Positions 45,826-53,955 of a stretch of 64,000 nt of DNA are shown here, in pieces; the first letter of the stretch is position 1, and each line of letters begins with the position of its first letter. The position numbers and the translations under genes are program-made. Origin of the DNA: Planctomycetota bacterium (GTDB lineage: Bacteria > Planctomycetota > PUPC01 > JACPCR01); assembly GCA_027625095.1 (NCBI GenBank), contig JAQBXN010000026.1:1-64000 (forward strand), in the 5' to 3' direction. Under the pieces are notes generated by a model. The model did not search any database, was not told where the DNA came from, and saw nothing but the letters and a program-made list of their open reading frames with translations.

Positions 45826-48096
45826 TTAGAACTTGTAATCCACCTGTTCCAGCATGCCCGTCTCGTGGGCCGCTTTCATAAACAAAATGATGCCGCGCAT
45901 CTGATAACTCAAAAGTTGCGTATTTGGCATCAGCATCATGACATTCAAGATGACGTCGTCGCCGATCTCGATGAACTCGCCAGGGATCCGCATCTGGTCA
46001 ACGATCATGCCTCGGTCGAGGCAGTATTCGAGCATTCGCATGCCGCGGCGGATGAACCGTTCTTCCCCGGTCGTGTAGTAGGCGCAGGCCAGGCCGGCCA
46101 TGGCAAAGCCGGCAGCCTGCTGCATCGGAAACGATTGTTCCGGTCCGGTGATGTAGACCGCGATACCTTCCGGCGTGCAAGTGCGTTCATCCATAAAGGA
46201 TTCCGCGGCTGCGGTGATGAGGTCTCTGGCGGTGGTATCCCCGTAAAGTTTCCAGGTGCGATAAGCACCCATTACCACGGTCGCCGTGTGGAACGCGTTG
46301 TCTCGGGGAAGCCAACTCCCGCCGGTTGGAATAGTCATGGTCAGACCATTGTTTTCGCGACAGTAATCCAAAAGGTCTCTACAGAGCTTCAGCATGATCT
46401 GCCGGATGTCTTCCCGGCCAACTACTTCCTGAATCGCGGCCATTTGAATCAGGCCCCATCCGCATCCTCGCGTATAAGGCTCTGGATTGGTCTTGAACGC
46501 GCCTGCCTCAGCCCGCCGAACTACCCAGTCTCCCATCTTCTCCAGTATCTCCTTCGGCCGCGGATTACCGGTCTCAAAATACCACTCCCGAAAACCTTCG
46601 GCCCAGTTGTGGCAAGGGCTCGTGCCCGCAGTCCAGTGTCCTGCCGAGTGAACCCGAAGAGCGCCGCTGTGAAGGGGGTCGCTGTTGTAATCGCAGAAAT
46701 CGACGTCAGCCCAGTGCAGGATGCTGTCACGATAATCCTTGAAGTATTGGAACAAGCCGGTGCGCACGAACAGCCTCCAGGCATGGAAGGGGTGATCGCC
46801 CTCCAGGTTGTTCCAGATAATTTCGCCTTTGCCGCGGAGCTGGTTTGTGTAGAGGGCTGAGTAATCATCGCCCCAATTCATTTTTCCATACCCGCGATTG
46901 CGATTGTAAGCCAGGTCAAAGAGTGTTGTCTCGACGCGCGGATAACGATCCGGCTGGTGGTCAAGGAGTTCCTCAAAGACGCCGCCCTGCTGGAATGCAG
47001 CCACTGGTGTTTGCGCCATTGGTTGTTTGCAGATCGCATATCCCAGGGCGCGTCCCGTCCATGTGGATTCAGCTTCGATAAATCCCAAACCGAATTCGTG
47101 TGTCTTGCCGGATCCCTGTTTGAGTTGCAGCGGGTTTTCGCTCCAGGCCGGCCAGAAATCGACACTGAGTTCGTTGTCGGAGAGCCTTACTCCATACGGG
47201 AAGTATTCAAAGAAATTGCGCAGGCCCAAGACCAACTGGCTTGAACTGTCCGACGCGGCGAACCACGTTTCATTGAAATTGAGCAGACGGCTTGTGTCTT
47301 CCCGCTCTCCTTCAGAATCTTCAAAACGGAGTTTGAGTTTGCGCGCCTGAACCTCGAGAGGAAGCGTCGAGCGATGAGCCATTGCAGACTGCCGCACTTC
47401 ATAGCAGACATCTGTCCAGGCGTGCTCCTTTCTGGTGATCTTGGTCTCCAGGTAATCCAGTTGAATGAGGTCGTGTTCTGTAAGATTCAGAACCAGGAAA
47501 TCACACAGCACGACCGGCGTTTTTGCGTAAGTGCGTAGGGTGAGACGCGTATGGAGAAATTCTTCGCCGTCCAGATAGAAGTCACCTTTCAGAACGCAGA
47601 GCGCTTCTACCTCGCCAGCATGAACGCACTCGAAATCGTGGAATCTCCATTCGAGTGGCTTGGTTTCTGTGCCTTTTTCCGATTCCAGAAAACAACCGGC
47701 CGCGTGAAATGTCCAATGGTATTCGCCGGCGACCGTTTCGAGCTTCAGGCCGTGATCGGAAATGGTGATTCTGCCTGCAGCCGCCAGCACCGTATCAGCG
47801 GACACGACGGGTTGGTTATGGGAGGGCGGAGATTCGCCAATTTTCAGTTCAAATTCGTGTGTACTGGCCGCAGGCAACGAAGTCTCTGTGGTTACCAGGC
47901 CGCGGCGGACAGAACCATCAGGATGCGTTGTGAGGCATCTGAACTGAATCGGAAGCAGACCACCGTCAGCTCTTACGAGTTGAAGATTGTCGTCTTCCCG
48001 GAGTTCGCTTTCCTTAAACGGAATTCCCCAAGTCGCTGGCCACATGGGTAAATCGTCATTGTTTATATGGTGAAGTTTCAGTGTGCGTGTCTGCAT
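45826..48096 (-). CDS. PcRGLX/YetA-like protein, possible exo-rhamnogalacturonan lyase (PL26-type)
   Basis: A 756-residue protein. Its N-terminal part has the RIFT-barrel pattern of PcRGLX/YetA proteins: WPATWGIPFKESELREDDNL, the LLPIQFRCLTTHPDGSVRRG stretch, and a long beta-sandwich. The middle and C-terminus are a helical (alpha/alpha)6-like toroid (DYRDSILHWADVDFCDYNSDP; SAGHWTAGTSPCHNWAEGFREW; GCGWGLIQMAAIQEVVG). The family includes the fungal exo-rhamnogalacturonan lyase and YetA of Bacillus. No signal peptide is seen, so it may act on imported oligosaccharides. The assignment rests on pattern only. The acyltransferase gene ends 36 bases upstream on the same strand. Confidence 0.55.
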   Translation of the reverse strand: MQTRTLKLHHINNDDLPMWPATWGIPFKESELREDDNLQLVRADGGLLPIQFRCLTTHPDGSVRRGLVTTETSLPAASTHEFELKIGESPPSHNQPVVSADTVLAAAGRITISDHGLKLETVAGEYHWTFHAAGCFLESEKGTETKPLEWRFHDFECVHAGEVEALCVLKGDFYLDGEEFLHTRLTLRTYAKTPVVLCDFLVLNLTEHDLIQLDYLETKITRKEHAWTDVCYEVRQSAMAHRSTLPLEVQARKLKLRFEDSEGEREDTSRLLNFNETWFAASDSSSQLVLGLRNFFEYFPYGVRLSDNELSVDFWPAWSENPLQLKQGSGKTHEFGLGFIEAESTWTGRALGYAICKQPMAQTPVAAFQQGGVFEELLDHQPDRYPRVETTLFDLAYNRNRGYGKMNWGDDYSALYTNQLRGKGEIIWNNLEGDHPFHAWRLFVRTGLFQYFKDYRDSILHWADVDFCDYNSDPLHSGALRVHSAGHWTAGTSPCHNWAEGFREWYFETGNPRPKEILEKMGDWVVRRAEAGAFKTNPEPYTRGCGWGLIQMAAIQEVVGREDIRQIMLKLCRDLLDYCRENNGLTMTIPTGGSWLPRDNAFHTATVVMGAYRTWKLYGDTTARDLITAAAESFMDERTCTPEGIAVYITGPEQSFPMQQAAGFAMAGLACAYYTTGEERFIRRGMRMLEYCLDRGMIVDQMRIPGEFIEIGDDVILNVMMLMPNTQLLSYQMRGIILFMKAAHETGMLEQVDYKF

Positions 48097-48131
48097 GTCC
48101 TACTGTCGTAGTCTTTTTGAAAAGGGGAGGC

Positions 48132-48731
48132 CTACTTCCTTTCTTTAATCAGCTTTGCGGGCACACCTCCAACAATCGAGTAGGGCGGCACATCCTTATT
48201 CACAACCGCTCCCGCGGCAAGCACGCAACCTTCGCCGATTGTCACACCATCCAGAACCGTGACATTCGATCCGATATAGACATCCGAACCGACTGTGATT
48301 CCTTTCCACTCAACTCCCTGCTGATAGATGGGGATATCAGTGCGAATTTTGATGTGTTCAGTGCCGACAAACAGTGAGTGCGCCCCGATACGCACCCCAT
48401 CTCCCAAAGTGACCGAGCCTTGAATCATGGAGTACTGATTGAGCGTGCAGTAGGCGCCCATCCTGATTCCATCGCCCCAGGCCCTGAGCCAGGCGAAGTC
48501 GTTGATGCGGCAGTTCGGGCCAACCATGATCGGAGACTCCTTCGTGGGTGGCTCAATATGAGCAAGCGAAGATATCTTCGCCGAAGGATCTGAGATTAAG
48601 TTTTCACCGGCCTGGCACGGCGGGAACGGATTACGCAGGAACCGTTCACCCAGGAGTTCCTCAATAAACTCCGGCTCTTCTGCAGCAAGTAGCCGCAATA
48701 CTTCTTTCAACTCTTGTCTTGAAAGGCTCAT
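48132..48731 (-). CDS. Left-handed beta-helix (hexapeptide) acyltransferase
   Basis: A 199-residue protein. After a short alpha-helical N-terminus (residues 1-50) it shows hexapeptide repeats: IMVGPNCRINDFAWLRAWG, IRMGAYCTLNQYSMIQGSVTLGDGVRIGAH, a loop with EWKGITVGSDVYIGSNVTVLDGVTIGEGCVLAAGAVVNKDVPPYSIVGGVPAKLI. The closing phrase PPYSIVGGVPAKLI is the standard end of maltose-, galactoside- and sialic-acid O-acetyltransferase-like enzymes. The acceptor is probably a sugar. It is just upstream of the PL26-like gene and likely in one operon with it. An acetyltransferase beside an esterase and a deacetylase suggests sugar acetylation matters here. Confidence 0.85.
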   Translation of the reverse strand: MSLSRQELKEVLRLLAAEEPEFIEELLGERFLRNPFPPCQAGENLISDPSAKISSLAHIEPPTKESPIMVGPNCRINDFAWLRAWGDGIRMGAYCTLNQYSMIQGSVTLGDGVRIGAHSLFVGTEHIKIRTDIPIYQQGVEWKGITVGSDVYIGSNVTVLDGVTIGEGCVLAAGAVVNKDVPPYSIVGGVPAKLIKERK

Positions 48732-48847
48732 GTCTGGAATCAGAGTGATACAGTGGTGGTGACTTGAGAAAGCCGCGTTGGGCGTCGCTCGTGCAGGAAC
48801 TGTCTCTTTATGGATGCCGGGCGCCTAACCTACTGGTGCTACGCGAA

Positions 48848-50011
48848 TCAGAAGAGGGAACGCTGCCGCTGATACATGGGTAGATACTGCTTGTCCAATG
48901 AAAGAATCAATACAGCCATCGCCGTGCAATATGCCTCGCCTGCGGGGTAACTTTGCGGTTTGTTATCCGGGGGGAACCCCCACCGGCCGTCGCCCTCCTG
49001 ATTATCGACGAGTACACGCTGCATCTTTGGCCGATACGAATTCCAGGTCTCTCCACCTACCTGAAACATGCCTTGCGACATGTAAAACGAGCCAAAAAAG
49101 AAAAAGCCGTTGTACTGGCGCCCGCCCCAACTCGGCGGATATCGCGTCAGATATTTGAGCGACCTTTTCACTTTGTCGTCGAGTTCTTTATCGAACAGCC
49201 CTTTCATAAACACCGCCACACCGGTAGCTGCAGGCTCAGGTTCTTTGCTCGTGCCAAGTCGATACAGGAAACCGCCTTCGCCCTCATCGGTTTCCATGAA
49301 CGAGTTGTTGATGAACTTCAACGCCGAATCAAAAACGTCGTCGTCAATGTTGTAACCACATTGTTTCGCGGCGTGGAGGGAGAGTAACTGCCATGAGGTG
49401 ACGGACAGATCGCTCTCACGCGCGTAAGGGGAATATCGCCAGCCTCCTGTTTCTGCTCTTGCCTTACGGATCTTCTGTGCCTCGAGGATCAATTTGATTG
49501 CTTTGCGACACCACTCGGCGAGTTCTTTTTCTTTTTCCGGATCTGATGAACGTCCAAGATAAGAAAGACCGAAAAGAGTGCAGATGGCATGCACGTACAT
49601 GGAATTGTCTTGAGTGCCCAGGTAGCCGTCCGGAGTCATGGTGGATTTGACGAATTGCATCGCCATGTCGGTGGCTATCCCGTAATCACCTTCGCCCGGC
49701 GTGTGTCCATTCGCAAGAAATGCGAGTCCGGCAAAACTCGCTGTGGCGGTCCGGTAGCGTGGATTGCCAAAGCTGCCTGCGTCAGCCCCTTCTTTTGTCT
49801 GTTCTTTATGAAGCCATTCAAGCCCGGCTTCGATCGCGTTCTGAATTTGTTTGGGTGCCGGGGCTTCTGTCTGGGAGAGGGCGGGGGTGATGAAAATCAG
49901 AGAGAAAGACAAAAGACGGATTCCACCCTTTGGAGTCCGCCGATTTGTCGGCACTTTCTTTTTCTGAGACCCCCGGGAAGGTGAAGGCGGTAACAAGTTC
50001 CCGCACTCCAT
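48848..50011 (-). CDS. Squalene-cyclase/prenyltransferase-repeat (alpha-toroid) protein
   Basis: A protein of about 387 residues with an (alpha/alpha)6 toroid: AGLEWLHKEQT, TATASFAGLAFLANGHTP, MQFVKSTMTPDGYLGTQ, MYVHAICTLFGLSYLGRSSD, AETGGWRYSPYARESDLSVTSW and ALKFINNSFMETDEGEGGFLYRLG are the repeats. It lacks the DxDD acid of squalene-hopene cyclase, so it is probably not a terpene cyclase. A hydrophobic stretch (GGIRLLSFSLIFITPALSQ) looks like a signal peptide, so the true start may be an in-frame TTG near 49911; I placed it at the ATG 50011, directly after the rbfA stop. Similar secreted toroids of unknown role are common in planctomycetes. Confidence 0.7.
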   Translation of the reverse strand: MECGNLLPPSPSRGSQKKKVPTNRRTPKGGIRLLSFSLIFITPALSQTEAPAPKQIQNAIEAGLEWLHKEQTKEGADAGSFGNPRYRTATASFAGLAFLANGHTPGEGDYGIATDMAMQFVKSTMTPDGYLGTQDNSMYVHAICTLFGLSYLGRSSDPEKEKELAEWCRKAIKLILEAQKIRKARAETGGWRYSPYARESDLSVTSWQLLSLHAAKQCGYNIDDDVFDSALKFINNSFMETDEGEGGFLYRLGTSKEPEPAATGVAVFMKGLFDKELDDKVKRSLKYLTRYPPSWGGRQYNGFFFFGSFYMSQGMFQVGGETWNSYRPKMQRVLVDNQEGDGRWGFPPDNKPQSYPAGEAYCTAMAVLILSLDKQYLPMYQRQRSLF

Positions 50012-50012
50012 A

Positions 50013-50429
50013 TCAGATGCTTTCTGCCTGCTCATCATCCACCTCATCCGGGAGTGCTTCATGAACGATCTCTTCCAGATCCTCATCCGGGAGTGCCTCT
50101 TTCAGCAGTTGCGCAATTCTCACACTACCCGCAATGGCGGGGTCATATTCAAAACGCAAAACAGGGGTATATCGGAGAGTTATCTTGTTCCGCAGTTCGG
50201 CCTGTAGCTTTCCTCGTGCTGCTTCCAGACCTCGCTGGGCAGTGCGTTGTTGTTCCTCTTCGCCAAGGACTGAAAAATAAATCTTGGCGGACTTCATGTC
50301 CTTGGCGACCACTGCGCGGGTGATGGTGATCATTACCAGGCGCGGATCCTTCAAGTCGATCAGAATCTCGCCGATGGTCGTTTTGATCAGCGCACTCAGG
50401 CGTTCCTGTCGTCTTCCTGGCACGTTCAT
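50013..50429 (-). CDS. rbfA: 30S ribosome-binding factor A
   Basis: A 138-residue KH-like protein that assists late maturation of the 16S rRNA 5' end. It shows the usual start RRQERLSALIKTTIGEILI, DPRLVMITITRAVVAKDMKSAKIYFSV and the LRYTPVLRFEYDPAIAGSVRIAQLL region, then a 20-residue acidic tail (EIVHEALPDEVDDEQ), longer than in most members. Its ATG overlaps the stop of the DUF503 gene (TAATG at 50427-50431), which favours coupled translation. The normal partners nusA, infB and truB are not in the window. Confidence 0.93.
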   Translation of the reverse strand: MNVPGRRQERLSALIKTTIGEILIDLKDPRLVMITITRAVVAKDMKSAKIYFSVLGEEEQQRTAQRGLEAARGKLQAELRNKITLRYTPVLRFEYDPAIAGSVRIAQLLKEALPDEDLEEIVHEALPDEVDDEQAESI

Positions 50430-50710
50430 TAGACATACTCGATTTCGTAATCAAAAAGCTCCATCACCGGATGAAGCCGGAGGTGATTAAGGACCTGGTT
50501 CAGTGCACTGTCAACAAATGATTGATCGTTCCCAACTATGCTGATGCCAAGACCGACCTGCTGGTGGCTCTCAAGGAAATCTACTTCGGCGATGGAAATA
50601 TTGAATTTATTCTTGAGGCGTCCCTTGAGGCTGCTCACTACTTTGCGCTTTTCTTTGAGTGAACGTGACTCCCGGACAAAACCGTGCACCCCGAGGATGC
50701 CGACGACCAT
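50429..50710 (-). CDS. DUF503 family protein
   Basis: A 93-residue protein from the ATG at 50710, which gives the standard family opening MVVGILGVHGFVRESRSLKEKR, followed by KFNISIAEVDFLESHQQVGLGISIVGND, then SALNQVLNHLRL. The frame is open further upstream but that would overlap thiI. DUF503 genes usually sit next to rbfA, and this order (DUF503 then rbfA, overlapping) is a known arrangement, so a ribosome-linked role is likely but unproven. It lies seven bases after the end of thiI. Confidence 0.9.
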   Translation of the reverse strand: MVVGILGVHGFVRESRSLKEKRKVVSSLKGRLKNKFNISIAEVDFLESHQQVGLGISIVGNDQSFVDSALNQVLNHLRLHPVMELFDYEIEYV

Positions 50711-50717
50711 GTTCAGC

Positions 50718-51872
50718 TCAACCAATTTCGAGTACCTCCGTTTCTTTGAGGGCCTCCGTGCAATACTTTTCGTTATCGAATCGTTCCTCGTACCGCAGCG
50801 CTTCCTGCAGCCGCATCTTTGTCTCAGGATGCTTCGCGACCAGGAAAGTGCAGCAATCATCGTAAGGCTTGATGGAGATATCGTAAGTGCCAATCTGCCG
50901 CGCAATAGTGATAATCGTATTCTTGTCATCTCCAATCAAGGGAGAAAAGATAGGGTATGAAGTTGCATCGTAGATGACGTTGAGATTTTCAAGGGTCTGC
51001 GAAGCAACCTGGCCAACGCTGTCGCCCGTGATGAATCCTTTTGCACTTTCTTTTTCCAGAATCTCTTCCGCAATTTGGAACATTAATCGGCGATAAGCAA
51101 CCATGCGTGCCTTAGGTGGCACAACGGTGACCAACGCCTGCTGCAGCGTGGAGAACGGTACGAGATAGAGCTTTGAAGTGGACTGATATTTTGCAAGCTG
51201 CGCAACGAGTGCGACAACCTTGTCCCTTACTTGCCGTGTATCCGCGCTGTAGTTGTGGAAGTGCACGAAGATCACTTTGCACCCGCGCCGAAACATTTTG
51301 AATGCGGCCACTGGCGAATCAAGGCCACCGCTCATCAGCGCAACGAGCTTGCCATTCGATCCAACAGGCAATCCGCCCAGCCCCTTCTGTTTGCCGCTGT
51401 AAATGAACGTGCCCTGTTGCGAGATATCTACATGGAAAGTGAAGTCTGGGTTGCTCAAATTCACTTCCCAGCCGGAGCGTGCCTGGAGCCGTGCCCCAAG
51501 GCGCTGATTTACCTCGGGGGAGGTAAGGGGAAATCTCTTTTCAGACCGCCGGGTTTCGACCTTAAATGTCCGGACCTCTTCAGGCAGTTCGATCGCATCT
51601 ACCGCCGCATTGAGAGCTTCTTCGCTTGTCTCAACAGTCTGGGCAAGTGAGAAGGATGAAATCCCTGCTACTCGCGCAAGATGTTCAGAGGTAGCGGCCA
51701 TATCCAGATCTTCACTCGTTTCTATGAAGATGCGGCCGTAAAGGCGGCGGATACTCGCCGTTCTAAGTGACGGGCAGCCTTCTCGAATGTTGCGTACCAG
51801 CCTCTTTTCAAAGTAAGGCCGGTTGCCGCTCTTGGTGCCGATTTCGTCGTAGTAAACAATAAGCGATGACAT
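50718..51872 (-). CDS. thiI: tRNA 4-thiouridine/thiamine synthesis protein, short form without rhodanese
   Basis: A 384-residue ThiI. In order: the N-terminal ferredoxin-like and THUMP domains (to about 165), then the PP-loop ATPase with SGGLDSP at 181-187, and the C-terminal stretch PYDDCCTFLVAKHPETK that closes the short form. It adenylates U8 of tRNA and moves sulfur to it; the same sulfur route can feed thiamine synthesis. The C-terminal rhodanese domain of the enterobacterial form is absent, so another sulfur donor must supply it. It forms one operon with the DUF503 and rbfA genes. Confidence 0.92.
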   Translation of the reverse strand: MSSLIVYYDEIGTKSGNRPYFEKRLVRNIREGCPSLRTASIRRLYGRIFIETSEDLDMAATSEHLARVAGISSFSLAQTVETSEEALNAAVDAIELPEEVRTFKVETRRSEKRFPLTSPEVNQRLGARLQARSGWEVNLSNPDFTFHVDISQQGTFIYSGKQKGLGGLPVGSNGKLVALMSGGLDSPVAAFKMFRRGCKVIFVHFHNYSADTRQVRDKVVALVAQLAKYQSTSKLYLVPFSTLQQALVTVVPPKARMVAYRRLMFQIAEEILEKESAKGFITGDSVGQVASQTLENLNVIYDATSYPIFSPLIGDDKNTIITIARQIGTYDISIKPYDDCCTFLVAKHPETKMRLQEALRYEERFDNEKYCTEALKETEVLEIG

Positions 51873-51884
51873 GGAGGCGTGATT

Positions 51885-52028
51885 CGTAATACGTAATCCG
51901 TAATGAATAAGAAAGGGAGGTTACTGCCAGTTGTGAACTTAAAACGGTAGCAGAGGCTAGAGATCAGATAAGTGGACGGCCAAACAGAGCCGTACCTCAA
52001 GGCTTGCCCTTACTTATTACGTATTACG
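51885..52028. repeat. Inverted repeat of CGTAATACGTAAT in the thiI-proS gap
   Basis: The perfect 13-base arms are 51885-51897 (CGTAATACGTAAT) and 52016-52028 (ATTACGTATTACG), 118 bases apart, inside the 157-base gap between proS and thiI. The left arm continues into a direct repeat of the CGTAAT unit. Related CGTAATACG phrases recur in many uncultivated genomes as short low-complexity elements; I cannot say what they do. Confidence 0.6.
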
Positions 52029-52029
52029 C

Positions 52030-53460
52030 TTAATATGACTTCGAGAAGATAACTCTCTTGCTGGATGGCTCGCCGGTGAGGATGCATTTGCCGTCTTCCT
52101 CCTCTGCGCTCAATGGTATGTTGCGAACGGTGGCCTTGGTCTGATTCTGGATTTCGAGTTCGCTCTCGGTCTTACCGTTCCAGTGGGCTTCGACAAAACC
52201 AGAACCATTCTTGAAGAATTCTTTGAAATCATCCCATTTGTCGATGCGGTGAGTGTTTTCCTTTCGGAATGCATGGGCCTTGTCGTAGATTCCCTGCTGT
52301 ATTTCATCGAGAAGAGCGAGCGCCTGGGTGACTGCGCTTTCGATTGGCAGGTCCCGCTTCTCACCGGTGTCGCGTCGAGCGGCGGTGACCTTCCCCGCAT
52401 CCACATCCCGAGGCCCGATTTCGATGCGCAGTGGGACGCCCTTCATTTCCCATTCATTGAATTTCCAGCCCGGGCGAACCTCGTCGCGGTCATCGAGCTT
52501 GATGCTCAGCTTGTTGGGATATTCTGCCACCAGGCGATTCGCTACTTCGAGCACGCGACTGCGGCTGTCTTCGTCACGATAGATTGGAACGATAACGACC
52601 TCGATAGGGGCAAGCTTGGGCGGCATGATCAGGCCCTGGTCGTCGCTGTGCGCCATGACTAGCGCACCGATAAGGCGAGTGCTGACGCCCCAGCTTGTGG
52701 CGTAGACATAATTCAGTTCGCTGTTCTCATCCTGGAACTTCACATCAAACGCTTTGGCAAAATTCTGGCCGAGGTAGTGGCTTGTTCCTGCCTGCAGGGC
52801 GTCGCCATCCTGCATCATGGCCTCGATAGAGTAGGTATCCACGGCGCCGGCGAATTTCTCATTCTCGCTCTTCAGGCCTGGAATGACTGGTACGGCCATG
52901 ATGTCTTCAGCAAACTGACGATAAATTTCGAGAATCATCATCGTCTCTTTGCGCGCGTCCTCTTCGCTGGCGTGAGCAGTGTGGCCTTCCTGCCATAGGA
53001 ATTCGGTGGTGCGTAGAAAAAGACGGGTGCGCATCTCCCACCGAACGACGTTTGCCCATTGATTGATCAGAAGTGGGAGGTCGCGGTAGGACTGAATCCA
53101 CTTGCGATAAGTGTCCCAGATGATCGTCTCGGATGTTGGACGAATCATGAGTGGTTCTTCAAGCTTTTTGCCCCCGCCATGAGTGACTACTGCGCATTCC
53201 GGAGCAAAGCCCTCGACGTGTTCCGCTTCTTTCTTCATGAAGCTTTCTGGGATGAACAGGGGGAAGTAGGCGTTCTGATGGCCTGTCTCTTTAAAGCGAT
53301 CGTCGAGGTACCGCTGCATTTTTTCCCAGATGGCATACCCGTATGGCTTGATGATCATGCAACCCTTCACCGGAGCATAATCAGCCAGACCGGCCTTTAA
53401 AACGATGTCGTGATACCACTTGGAATAGTCTTGACTCCGTGGAGTAATTTGCTTTGCCAT
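52030..53460 (-). CDS. proS: Prolyl-tRNA synthetase, archaeal/eukaryotic type
   Basis: A 476-residue class II synthetase of the short ProS type, in which the archaeal/eukaryotic C-terminal anticodon-binding plus zinc-like domain replaces the bacterial editing insert. Landmarks: [15 protein letters not shown] (motif 1 region), [66 protein letters not shown] (motif 2) and [20 protein letters not shown] (motif 3). The end [11 protein letters not shown]-like stretch ([11 protein letters not shown]) is typical. It charges tRNA-Pro. It is divergent from gatC and separated from thiI by a repeat. Confidence 0.95.
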   Translation of the reverse strand: MAKQITPRSQDYSKWYHDIVLKAGLADYAPVKGCMIIKPYGYAIWEKMQRYLDDRFKETGHQNAYFPLFIPESFMKKEAEHVEGFAPECAVVTHGGGKKLEEPLMIRPTSETIIWDTYRKWIQSYRDLPLLINQWANVVRWEMRTRLFLRTTEFLWQEGHTAHASEEDARKETMMILEIYRQFAEDIMAVPVIPGLKSENEKFAGAVDTYSIEAMMQDGDALQAGTSHYLGQNFAKAFDVKFQDENSELNYVYATSWGVSTRLIGALVMAHSDDQGLIMPPKLAPIEVVIVPIYRDEDSRSRVLEVANRLVAEYPNKLSIKLDDRDEVRPGWKFNEWEMKGVPLRIEIGPRDVDAGKVTAARRDTGEKRDLPIESAVTQALALLDEIQQGIYDKAHAFRKENTHRIDKWDDFKEFFKNGSGFVEAHWNGKTESELEIQNQTKATVRNIPLSAEEEDGKCILTGEPSSKRVIFSKSY

Positions 53461-53549
53461 GCCAGCGAATGTCGTGTGTGAATGGTGCTTGGATGAGGAC
53501 TGTAATTATTCTTCTGCCACCGAAATTACAAGGGGCGGGAGTGTATCGC

Positions 53550-53573
53550 CTCCTTGTCTCCTTGTCTCCTTGT
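53550..53573. repeat. Tandem repeat, three copies of CTCCTTGT
   Basis: The 8-mer CTCCTTGT is repeated at 53550, 53558 and 53566, followed by the degenerate CTCTGTGTACCCCTGTCTCC. It fills the middle of the 204-base divergent region between proS and gatC, where both promoters must lie. It is one of at least two short tandem arrays in the window. Confidence 0.75.
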
Positions 53574-53664
53574 CTCTGTGTACCCCTGTCTCCCCTCTCA
53601 AACTCATTACCGCTTTCCTGATGACTCGATAGAATTCCGCCCTTCATGTATCCGGGACGATCAA

Positions 53665-53955
53665 ATGGCAAAGATTTCAAAAGAACAAGTTCGGCACGTA
53701 GCCCTTTTGTCACGTATCGAGATGTCCGACGGCGAGGTCGAAGTCTTTCAGTCTCAGCTTGAGAACATCCTTGAATACATGGACAAGCTGGATGAATTAG
53801 ACACGTCCGCCGTTAGACCGATGTCAAGTCTGATGGGACTGAACAACGTGTTTCGGGAGGATGTGGTTCAACCCTCCTTGCCGACCGAGGTGGCGCTCGC
53901 CAATGCACCGGAAAAGACCGGGGACAGTTTTAAAGTGCCGACGGTGGTGGAGTAA
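53665..53955 (+). CDS. gatC: Asp-tRNA(Asn)/Glu-tRNA(Gln) amidotransferase subunit C
   Basis: A 96-residue subunit of the GatCAB complex, wrapping the A-B interface. It shows the family opening ISKEQVRHVALLSRIEMSD, the helix FQSQLENILEYMDKLDELD, and the loop VRPMSSLMGLNNVFREDVVQPSL with the SFKVPTVVE end. The ATG at 53665 is preferred to an open extension to 53554 because it gives the standard length. Its stop overlaps the gatA start (TAATG at 53953-53957). Confidence 0.94.
   Translation: MAKISKEQVRHVALLSRIEMSDGEVEVFQSQLENILEYMDKLDELDTSAVRPMSSLMGLNNVFREDVVQPSLPTEVALANAPEKTGDSFKVPTVVE

Noticed and set aside
45865-46860. A 331-residue plus-strand open frame
   Set aside because: Antisense to the PL26-like protein, which has a continuous fold-like pattern across the same bases.
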